A stretch of 45,077 nucleotides of DNA, taken from a virus. Where the stretch lies: positions 1-45,077 of the IMG/VR virus record IMGVR_UViG_3300035689_000029. One strand, 5' to 3'. A program made the translations under genes and the position numbers. Positions 35,813-41,731 of this stretch are shown here, in pieces; positions within the stretch are counted from its first letter, which is position 1; each line of letters begins with the position of its first letter. Below the pieces are notes generated by a model that did no database searches, was not told the origin of the DNA, and saw only the letters and a list, made by a program, of their open reading frames with translations.

Positions 35813-35868
35813 TGGTAGCACAAGAGGCTTTGAACCTCTTTGTCTAAGTTCGAATCTTAGCGAAGGAA
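35798..35868 (+). tRNA. tRNA-Gln (anticodon TTG), copy 2
   Basis: Acceptor TCCTTCG/CGAAGGA, anticodon stem AGAGG/CCTCT with loop CTTTGAA, T-arm CTAAG-TTCGAAT-CTTAG, discriminator A. It overlaps the SpoU 3' end by 15 nt. Same anticodon as copy 1, but the anticodon and T stems differ. Confidence 0.93.
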
Positions 35869-35870
35869 TT

Positions 35871-36146
35871 ATGAAAGACACTTTTAAATCTCGTTATAAT
35901 CAAAAGCGCACAATCACAGAACAAGGTGATGGTTCTTACTTGGTTGAGGGAGAGAGCCGGTATTATCGCTGTGGTGCTAATGAAGGAGAGGATAGCATTT
36001 GGATGGTAGACTTTGAAGGTGGTCCATTTATTGCTGTTGGCGATCCTTTGCTTGGTTCCAAGAAAGAATATGGAACAGTAACTAGAATCGAAATTCTTAA
36101 AGAACAAAAAGAAGGTAGTTTTGCCGTAAAAGTATTTTGTGAATAA
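35871..36146 (+). CDS. Hypothetical protein starting 2 nt after tRNA-Gln
   Basis: 91 aa starting MKDTFKSRYNQKRTITEQGD. The central GESRYYRCGANEGEDSIWMV and FEGGPFIAVGDPLL suggest a beta-rich fold. ATG 35871 is 2 nt after the tRNA discriminator and lacks an RBS; the longer frame would need to start inside the SpoU gene. Confidence 0.65.
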   Translation: MKDTFKSRYNQKRTITEQGDGSYLVEGESRYYRCGANEGEDSIWMVDFEGGPFIAVGDPLLGSKKEYGTVTRIEILKEQKEGSFAVKVFCE

Positions 36147-36149
36147 ATA
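36142..36149 (+). promoter_or_regulatory. T4-type late promoter, AATAAATA
   Basis: Overlaps the preceding stop codon and ends 5 nt before ATG 36155; leaderless transcript predicted. Confidence 0.65.
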
Positions 36150-36154
36150 CTTGT

Positions 36155-36535
36155 ATGGCTGATCAATTTTCTTTCAATATCGATCCATCATTACTAGAAG
36201 GTGATTTTGGCTTTAGCACAGTAAACCAAGAAGAACTTGGTAGTTTGCTTTCTCCTAGTCTGACTGAGCCAGAAGAAATATCTGCTATTAAGTCAAAACT
36301 AGATTTGATTTTAGAGATGAATTCCACATGCGAAGGTGCAATGGCTGTAAAGTCTCAATATGACGAATTGCTCAAAGCCAGAATGACCGAAATCGAAAAA
36401 GTAATACTACCTCTTCTCGCTAGTCTTAAAAAGAACAAAGCAAAAGATTATATCTTTTGGCCAGGCGCACAGAGAGAAGCCCAGTGTGATCTTCAAATTC
36501 AAAAACTTTTATCCTTGACTCGCGCAAAACTTTGA
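36155..36535 (+). CDS. Late hypothetical protein
   Basis: 126 aa starting MADQFSFNIDPSLLEGDFGF. Acidic N-terminus; helical middle LDLILEMNSTCEGAMAV; C-terminus KDYIFWPGAQREAQCDLQIQ. Late promoter 5 nt before ATG and no RBS. Resembles small T4-like phage proteins of unknown function. Confidence 0.68.
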   Translation: MADQFSFNIDPSLLEGDFGFSTVNQEELGSLLSPSLTEPEEISAIKSKLDLILEMNSTCEGAMAVKSQYDELLKARMTEIEKVILPLLASLKKNKAKDYIFWPGAQREAQCDLQIQKLLSLTRAKL

Positions 36536-36543
36536 ATTATAAT
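36515..36543 (+). promoter_or_regulatory. Sigma70-like promoter TTGACT-N17-TATAAT
   Basis: Directly upstream of tRNA-Gly (-10 ends 8 nt before its 5' end); would serve tRNA-Gly, the Cys-like tRNA, the next gene and the tmRNA. Confidence 0.72.
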
Positions 36544-36551
36544 TCAGTTGT

Positions 36552-36623
36552 GCGGGTGTAACTCAGTGGTAGAGTGTTGGTTTTCCAAACCAATTGTCGA
36601 GGGTTCGATCCCCTTCTCCCGCT
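36552..36623 (+). tRNA. tRNA-Gly (anticodon TCC)
   Basis: Acceptor GCGGGTG/CTCCCGC (one mismatch), anticodon stem TTGGT/ACCAA with loop TTTCCAA, T-arm GAGGG-TTCGATC-CCCTT, discriminator T. Confidence 0.92.
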
Positions 36624-36629
36624 TACTAT

Positions 36630-36710
36630 GCGTAGTTCAGTGTGTGATGCTGACTAGGATCATTGGTTGCAAACAGTGATTGAGTATGGGTGCAGGCCCC
36701 ACGCTACGCT
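36630..36710 (+). tRNA. Unusual tRNA-like element with Cys anticodon GCA
   Basis: Good acceptor GCGTAGT/GCTACGC and D stem TCAG/CTGA. The anticodon region is abnormal: a 7-bp stem ATCATTG/CAGTGAT with an 8-nt loop carrying TTGCAAA, and a T-loop TGCAGGC far from the TTCRANY consensus. Could be a degenerate or specialised tRNA-Cys. Confidence 0.6.
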
Positions 36711-36712
36711 TT

Positions 36713-37060
36713 ATGAATACATTATTTGTTGAAAATAGAACTGAAGAGTGGCAAAAATATAATAGTTATTGTGGTACTAATAAATGGTTTGCTGGCTGGG
36801 CTATTAATTATAATGCCGCTACAAATGGTTTAGGTTATCAAAATTATGATTATGTTGTAATTGGAGACACACTCGGAGATGGTGAATCCCCGGTGTCTTT
36901 TGTGAAATACATTATCGATAATCGTATAAAAATTGGTACAATATTATTGTTCATAGAAAATAGTCATTTAAGGCAGACTATTGAAGATGAATTTCTTAAA
37001 AACTTTTATTCAGTAAAAATTTTTACCAATTCTTGGGAAGAAACTTTTGCTAATAAATAA
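36713..37060 (+). CDS. Receiver-like small protein starting 2 nt after a tRNA-like element
   Basis: 115 aa, MNTLFVENRTEEWQKYNSYC. The layout (LFVEN; YDYVVIGDTLGDG; VKYIIDNRIKIGTILLFIENS; IEDEFLKNF) recalls cyclic-phosphate-processing receiver (cREC) domains, but acidic residues expected in the pocket are altered (Glu, Gly). ATG 36713 is 2 nt after the Cys-like tRNA; the earlier TTG frame would read through that tRNA. Tentative. Confidence 0.55.
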   Translation: MNTLFVENRTEEWQKYNSYCGTNKWFAGWAINYNAATNGLGYQNYDYVVIGDTLGDGESPVSFVKYIIDNRIKIGTILLFIENSHLRQTIEDEFLKNFYSVKIFTNSWEETFANK

Positions 37061-37069
37061 CTTTGGTAT

Positions 37070-37367
37070 TGTTGATCTCGGATAGAAACACGAACAGCAC
37101 TGGGGTTCGAATCCCCACGACTCCATTAGCCTAACCGAAGGATTCTGCAATTCCTTAGAGATGGCGAGACAAGTCCTCGTAGCAGCGGGGCACAATTAGG
37201 GGTCGAAAGGAATCGACTGGCGTAGAGTATTGAAGAAGGAGATACCCGACACGGGTAACAAGTGTCGTAAATAAACAGTTGCAAATATAAAAGCCGCACC
37301 AATGCGGATGGCTGCTTAAAGCAGTGGGGTTTCCCGGTTTTCCCGCGACTGAAAAACCGGGTTTTTT
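37070..37367 (+). ncRNA. ssrA: Circularly permuted (two-piece) tmRNA
   Basis: The 3' (acceptor) part comes first: T-arm TGGGG-TTCGAAT-CCCCA (37101-37117), acceptor strand CGACTCC (37118-37124), discriminator A 37125. After a 73-nt spacer the 5' part starts with GGGGTCG (37199-37205), which pairs with CGACTCC with one G-U, then GGAATCGACTGG as in tmRNA. Pseudoknot PK1 is clear: ACCC-GACAC-GGGT with GACAC also pairing to GTGTC (37244-37266). The resume codon GCA is at 37281, and the tag is ANIKAAPMRMAA, stop TAA 37317. A terminator follows at 37333. The 5' limit of the acceptor piece is uncertain (at least 37075, where ATCTC can pair with GAGAT at 37239). It would rescue stalled ribosomes and tag peptides for proteolysis. 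Confidence 0.9.
37333..37367 (+). terminator. Rho-independent terminator of the tmRNA gene
   Basis: CCCGGTTTT pairs with AAAACCGGG; followed by TTTTTT. Confidence 0.88.
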
Positions 37368-37368
37368 A

Positions 37369-37396
37369 TTGAATGCCAATTTAGTTTTAGTATAAT
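37369..37396 (+). promoter_or_regulatory. Sigma70-like promoter TTGAAT-N16-TATAAT
   Basis: Directly after the tmRNA terminator; the -10 is 6 nt before ATG 37403, again predicting a leaderless mRNA. Confidence 0.7.
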
Positions 37397-37402
37397 ACAA
37401 TT

Positions 37403-37591
37403 ATGCCAAAACGAGTATGGGATAACATTGACGAAGAAGCAGTTTCTCAAGGTAATGCATTTCGTCGGCAACTCACTCAGATTGCCAAACGAGCAATGGG
37501 TAAGCAAATTATCAAACAACGCAAAATGCACCTAGACGGTGTTTATGTCGTTCAACGCAAACTAGTAAAGTGCATGGAGAAAGATTCATGA
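37403..37591 (+). CDS. Small basic protein
   Basis: 62 aa starting MPKRVWDNIDEEAVSQGNAF; basic helical (RRQLTQIAKRAMGKQIIKQR), probably nucleic-acid binding. The ATG lies 6 nt after the -10 hexamer. The stop overlaps the next ATG (ATGA). Family not recognised. Confidence 0.65.
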   Translation: MPKRVWDNIDEEAVSQGNAFRRQLTQIAKRAMGKQIIKQRKMHLDGVYVVQRKLVKCMEKDS

Positions 37592-37797
37592 ATTGCCAAA
37601 CTTGTGGGTGTGAAATTCCTGCCGCTAGGATTGAAGCACTACCATATACCACTAAATGTGTCAAGTGTTCTGATGCCAAGCCATATGTTGGCTTCATGGA
37701 TTGGTATCATAAGACAGCACCCGAACTTGTTATGATCAACTCAGGAGATAAAGAAAATCTCCGAAGAGCGCAACGAGTCTCAAACAGAGCCCGCTAA
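37588..37797 (+). CDS. TraR/DksA-type C4 zinc-finger protein
   Basis: 69 aa. CQTCGCEIPAARIEALPYTT then KCVKCSDAK: the C-x2-C ... C-x2-C finger and the EIPxARxEALP motif are those of TraR/DksA-like RNA polymerase regulators. The long N-terminal coiled coil of DksA is missing, as in short TraR-like phage proteins. It could redirect host RNA polymerase during infection. A terminator overlaps the end of the gene. Confidence 0.82.
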   Translation: MNCQTCGCEIPAARIEALPYTTKCVKCSDAKPYVGFMDWYHKTAPELVMINSGDKENLRRAQRVSNRAR

Positions 37798-37812
37798 ACA
37801 GCGGGTTTTTTA
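37789..37812 (+). terminator. Rho-independent terminator
   Basis: GCCCGCT-AAAC-AGCGGGT with TTTTTTATTT; partly within the last codons of the TraR-like gene and adjacent to the convergent structural gene. Confidence 0.82.
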
Positions 37813-39165
37813 TTTCACATTAATTTTGATCGATAACTTTCTATCGGCAGATGTCAGATAGAAAGTTGTATTCTTTTGGCCTGTTTTTATTGATATGTAA
37901 GAATTTGAAGTTCCTGGCAGACCAATATTCAACACATCTTCCGTGATTCTTGTTATCTTGGAATTTGGTTCTGTTGATGAAAAGGTAAATAAATTGTTCA
38001 ATAGAGTTGGGCTTGTGAGTATAAATTTAAGAGTTGTGTTTTTATCTACTTGTAATTCGGAAATGACGCCACTATTGCTTGCTAGCGTGTTATTTGTCTT
38101 TTTCAGTTCGATGATATTGAATTTGGTCTTTGGTCTGACATAAGAAACAGATTCAACCACCCCCACCGTTTCTTCTGTGGTGGTTTGTGCTGAAGAAGTA
38201 ATTCCGGCTATAAACTGTTGAGATTGTTGGCTAATTATTTCAATATCAACATCTTCACATGTTGTGTTCGCTGTGTATGTTGATAGTATTGCGTTTAGTT
38301 GTTTTTTCCGTTCATCACACAAAAACATATTTTGGCAAGGTATGCAAACGGGGCTTCCCTGTGGGAAGTTCAATACGCATGTTCCATATGTTTTATCATT
38401 TATATTAGCATTTGTTTTTGATTCGCCTTGAAGATACAAATTAACTAAGATAGGCGAACCAATTAAATTTTCATTTGCTATAGTCTGATCTACTTGTAAA
38501 TTTTCAAAGCCATCTGAATCTACAAATATGTTCATAACCTTGAACTTTTTATTTTGATTGCTTTGAGAGCCACTAAATTCAATATAGTCCCCTATTCGTA
38601 CTCCCATTTTGGTAAATGAGAAAAGACCATTAGACAGGGTATTTTTGATTAAGTTTTTTCTTTGATTTGAAGAAGAAACCGTGGTGGAAACCTTTGAGAG
38701 TTGTGGTGTTGTGACAAAAAACTTTGGATTATATAAATCCTTTTTTGTTGAAACGTTAGTAGCAGACACCAACTCTGCTCGTATTATTGTGTTCTGATCA
38801 AATGATTTGAATGTATAGATTCCAGATAAATTTGATTTTACATTATTAGAATCTTCAACATAGTTTGCGTTTGAAAATTCAAATGTTATACCAGATTGAA
38901 CTGAATTAAAGAACGAAGAAATAAAAGCCAAATCGTCTGGATTTTTAGAATTGCTGTAATCTATTACAACCTTTGTCTGTGAATCATAAAACAAAAATGA
39001 GGGTGTTGTGGTTAATGACCTATTTTTCTTGAATGTATAGTCTTCTGTTGATGAAAAAATTAATCCAAAGAATACATCACTTGCAACCAGATAAAATGAT
39101 CTAGTGTCTAAGTTTGTAAATGCTCTTTTGGTATTTTTTCTAAAACCAGACATATTAAGAGCCAA
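37810..39165 (-). CDS. Virion structural protein
   Basis: 451 aa starting MALNMSGFRKNTKRAFTNLD; Ser/Asn/Thr-rich beta protein with a Cys pair region (CVLNFPQGSPVCIPCQNMFL). Composition, and overlap by 11 nt with the repeat-rich structural gene upstream, point to a tail or baseplate accessory protein. C-terminus is beta-rich (TTFYLTSADRKLSIKINVK). No specific T4 homologue recognised. Confidence 0.7.
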   Translation of the reverse strand: MALNMSGFRKNTKRAFTNLDTRSFYLVASDVFFGLIFSSTEDYTFKKNRSLTTTPSFLFYDSQTKVVIDYSNSKNPDDLAFISSFFNSVQSGITFEFSNANYVEDSNNVKSNLSGIYTFKSFDQNTIIRAELVSATNVSTKKDLYNPKFFVTTPQLSKVSTTVSSSNQRKNLIKNTLSNGLFSFTKMGVRIGDYIEFSGSQSNQNKKFKVMNIFVDSDGFENLQVDQTIANENLIGSPILVNLYLQGESKTNANINDKTYGTCVLNFPQGSPVCIPCQNMFLCDERKKQLNAILSTYTANTTCEDVDIEIISQQSQQFIAGITSSAQTTTEETVGVVESVSYVRPKTKFNIIELKKTNNTLASNSGVISELQVDKNTTLKFILTSPTLLNNLFTFSSTEPNSKITRITEDVLNIGLPGTSNSYISIKTGQKNTTFYLTSADRKLSIKINVK

Positions 39166-40414
39166 TATAACTTAGTTGCTGAGTTCCCTCCACAGAACGA
39201 GCATATAAGGCACTAACGTTACTGCACTCTATGTAAATGCTTTCTCCTGGCTCTAACGGATATCCATCTATTGGATTTCTAGTTAAATTTCCACCACCAA
39301 TATAAACTATCGCAGTGTTTGAACTACTTGCCTTCAGTGTAACACCAACTTGTAGTGGAGTATTTGAGTTTACTTGTGTTACTGATGGAGTCAAAGAAAT
39401 TGTTGCGCTTGACACCTTAGATGGTCTGGTGATTTCGCTAATCCTTGCTCGTAGATTTCCGCTTGTTATATCGGTTCTAATGTTTGATATAGGAGATGTG
39501 TTTGTTTTGATGTCAGTCAATCTCCCAATCAAATTGCTGTTTTCGCCGGATAGAGCAGCAACTATAGCAGAATCATCAATAGAAATTTCATTAGTTACAT
39601 CTACGTTTAGCGGAGTTGTTGCAGTAACTTCTATTGCATCTCCGTTTTCACCTTTAACAATTATTGCACCACCAGAGGTTGTTCCGGCAACAACTAGTGG
39701 AATGTTATTGTTATTGAAAACACCAACGCTTGCTCCTACATTTACTGTTGCTGTAAATCCAGCATTAGTCATATAAACATTGAGTGCATTTGATGTTGAA
39801 TTTAGTGTTGTACCAGATGAATCATAAAGTCTGGTTAGGACTTTGGAACCCAAGTCAGAGCCCAACACAGATACAGTATCTGTTACTGCGTTCAGTGCTC
39901 TTCCACCACTTACAGTAACGGTTCCAGTTACTCTTACGCTATCGTTAGATGAAGATAGATATCTTCCACCAGTTATTGTGATTGGATTTACTGTTATACC
40001 CCCAGAACCGGCACCACCGATAATAACTGGTTGTGAAATATTAACTGTGCCTGTTACTCCAACTAGAGTTCCATTAGTAATTCCCTGAACTCTGGCTGTT
40101 ACTGGAAGTTCATAGCCAGTACTACCTCTCACATAAACAAAACTTCCTGTGGTTCCAGTATTTGTAACTGTTACAGCGCCGCTAATTGTTCCTGTAATTC
40201 CAACTCTAGTTGCTGGATTTGCTGAATAAATATTTACTGGTAGTGGTGTTGTTTGTGAGACTCTGAATGATTCTGCACTGGCACCCCATACTAGTTTTGT
40301 TAGTTGAACGTGAGCAGCATCTGCGCTTAAACCATTGACAAATAGATAATCCGTGGCTATACTTGCAGTGTTTCCTGAAACATCAATGGTCAGATCTTTA
40401 TCGGTGTCTGGCAT
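39155..40414 (-). CDS. Virion structural protein with TGT-type beta repeats
   Basis: 419 aa. Repeated short beta elements such as VGVTGTVNIS, VTGTVTVSGG and GTISGAVTVTNTG suggest a beta-solenoid or fibre-like structure. The C-terminal 75 residues (VGVTLKASSSNTAIVYIGGG ... YPLEPGESIYIECSN) form a domain I associate with marine T4-like virion proteins. RBS CGGAG 9 nt before ATG; TATACATA lies further upstream. Likely a tail fibre or capsid decoration. Confidence 0.75.
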   Translation of the reverse strand: MPDTDKDLTIDVSGNTASIATDYLFVNGLSADAAHVQLTKLVWGASAESFRVSQTTPLPVNIYSANPATRVGITGTISGAVTVTNTGTTGSFVYVRGSTGYELPVTARVQGITNGTLVGVTGTVNISQPVIIGGAGSGGITVNPITITGGRYLSSSNDSVRVTGTVTVSGGRALNAVTDTVSVLGSDLGSKVLTRLYDSSGTTLNSTSNALNVYMTNAGFTATVNVGASVGVFNNNNIPLVVAGTTSGGAIIVKGENGDAIEVTATTPLNVDVTNEISIDDSAIVAALSGENSNLIGRLTDIKTNTSPISNIRTDITSGNLRARISEITRPSKVSSATISLTPSVTQVNSNTPLQVGVTLKASSSNTAIVYIGGGNLTRNPIDGYPLEPGESIYIECSNVSALYARSVEGTQQLSYIGS

Positions 40415-40467
40415 TAAAAATCTCCGTATTAAGTAAAGTATGTATAACTATAGAAATAGGACAGTAA

Positions 40468-40695
40468 ATGATATTTGATATTGAAAAGCAACAGCAGTTT
40501 TGTAAAAAAGTAGAAAACCATGTCAAAAAATGGGACTGTACCTATTTAGAGGCAGTCATAGCAGTCACAGAGGATATGGAAATTGAACCAGAGGTATCTG
40601 CCAAGTTTTTGACAAAACCAATTATTGAGAAGATTCAAGAAGAGGGTAGGCAGATAAATCTTCTACCAAAAATAAAAAATAAACTTCCAATCTAG
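40468..40695 (+). CDS. 33: gp33-like late-promoter co-activator
   Basis: 75 aa starting MIFDIEKQQQFCKKVENHVK, then TYLEAVIAVTEDMEIEPEVS and KFLTKPIIEKI, ending NLLPK. This matches the small gp33-type late transcription accessory proteins of marine T4-like phages, and T4 gene 33 also lies close to gene 32. gp33 binds the RNA polymerase flap and couples the sliding clamp to the late sigma factor gp55. Its presence fits the many late octamers in this window. The clamp-binding tail is short. Confidence 0.72.
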   Translation: MIFDIEKQQQFCKKVENHVKKWDCTYLEAVIAVTEDMEIEPEVSAKFLTKPIIEKIQEEGRQINLLPKIKNKLPI

Positions 40696-40701
40696 CAATA
40701 A

Positions 40702-40781
40702 TCTGTTATAATTACTTATGTTCGTGGCGGGGAGTTCCCGTCTTTCACACTAGCAGTGGGTAGATCCCACAAAGGATTTAG
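40702..40781 (+). promoter_or_regulatory. Promoter and structured leader of the gp32-like gene
   Basis: Extended -10 TGTTATAAT at about 40705-40712, then a leader with hairpins CGGG-GAGTT-CCCG (40728) and GTGGG-TAGAT-CCCAC (40756). The segment TAGATCC (40761) can instead pair with GGATTTA (40774), which contains part of the ribosome-binding site and abuts the ATG. This is suited to translational autocontrol, as known for T4 gp32. Confidence 0.6.
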
Positions 40782-41699
40782 ATGTCATCATTTAGCGATT
40801 TTAAAAAGAAGGCAAAGTCTAGCATTAGCGACTTAACCAAGGCTTTAGAAAGCCTTGATGGAAAGAAGGATTACAAGGATGATCGTTTGTGGAGGCCTGA
40901 GCCAGATAAGTCTGGTAACGGCTATGCGGTTATTCGCTTCCTACCCGCTCCGAAGAACGAAGAACTCCCATTTGTGAAGATGTATTCACATGCCTTTCAG
41001 GGCAAGGGTGGTTGGTTCATTGAAAATTGTCTAACAACTAACGGTGGTAAGTGCCCCGTTTGCGAATTGAACAATGAACTTTGGAACAGCGGCATTGAAA
41101 CAGACAAGAATATTGCAAGAGAGAGAAAGCGTAAGTTGACTTATATCTCTAACATTCTTGTGGTTAAGGATGAAGCAAATCCACAAAATGAAGGTAAGGT
41201 TTTCTTATTCAAGTATGGAGTTAAGATCTTTGATAAGATCAAAGAAGCCATGTATCCTGAATTCAAGGATGAGCAAGCAATTGATCCATTTAACTTTTGG
41301 TCTGGTGCGGACTTTAAGTTGAAGATTCGTAAGGTGGCTGGATACACCAATTACGATAAGTCAGAATTTGCAGCATCATCTCCACTATTCGGTGGCGACG
41401 ATGCAAAACTTGAGGCCCTTTGGAATAAGCAATATTCTCTACAGGATTTTGTCGCACCAAAGAATTTCAAGGAGTATTCTGCACTGAAGTCTCGTCTGTA
41501 TGAAATTCTTGGCGACGATATTCGTTCTACTCTAATGGAGAACACAAGTCGAGCCGAAGACGAGACAGAAGAACCAAACCCTTTTGATGCTCCCAGTCGC
41601 ACCAAACCTTCACCAAAGAAGCAAGAACCGGCTCCAACAGATGAGCCGGGCGAGGAAATGGATTCCTTGTCTTACTTCCAGAAATTGGCTGAAGAGTAA
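40782..41699 (+). CDS. 32: gp32-like single-stranded DNA-binding protein
   Basis: 305 aa, close to T4 gp32 (301). It coats ssDNA in replication, recombination and repair. The N-terminal basic segment FSDFKKKAKSSISDL corresponds to the cooperativity domain; the OB core has the zinc site H-x12-C-x7-C-x2-C (SHAFQGKGGWFIENC, then KCPVC) and FNFWSGADFKLKIRKVAGY. The C-terminus is acidic (DEPGEEMDS...EE), used for protein contacts. The gene has its own promoter, structured leader and terminator. Confidence 0.93.
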   Translation: MSSFSDFKKKAKSSISDLTKALESLDGKKDYKDDRLWRPEPDKSGNGYAVIRFLPAPKNEELPFVKMYSHAFQGKGGWFIENCLTTNGGKCPVCELNNELWNSGIETDKNIARERKRKLTYISNILVVKDEANPQNEGKVFLFKYGVKIFDKIKEAMYPEFKDEQAIDPFNFWSGADFKLKIRKVAGYTNYDKSEFAASSPLFGGDDAKLEALWNKQYSLQDFVAPKNFKEYSALKSRLYEILGDDIRSTLMENTSRAEDETEEPNPFDAPSRTKPSPKKQEPAPTDEPGEEMDSLSYFQKLAEE

Positions 41700-41702
41700 G
41701 AA

Positions 41703-41729
41703 AAAACCCCGCGAAAGCGGGGTTTTTTT
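41703..41729 (+). terminator. Terminator (usable in both directions)
   Basis: AAAAAACCCCGC-GAAA-GCGGGGTTTTTTT: symmetrical A and T runs flank the stem, so it can stop gp32 transcription and the convergent tape-measure-position gene. Confidence 0.9.
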
Positions 41730-41731
41730 AT

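Noticed and set aside
1810-35868. tRNA-Gln copies as attachment (att) sites of an integrated element
   Set aside because: No integrase, no flanking host genes, copies are inverted and each is a complete tRNA linked to its methylase.
37070-37125. An ordinary tRNA ending CGACTCC
   Set aside because: No matching 5' acceptor strand, D-arm or anticodon arm lies upstream; the pairing partner is downstream at 37199, which fits a permuted tmRNA.
40468-40695. Host-type transcription factor at 40.5 kb
   Set aside because: Size, sequence pattern and position next to gene 32 favour gp33 of T4-like phages.
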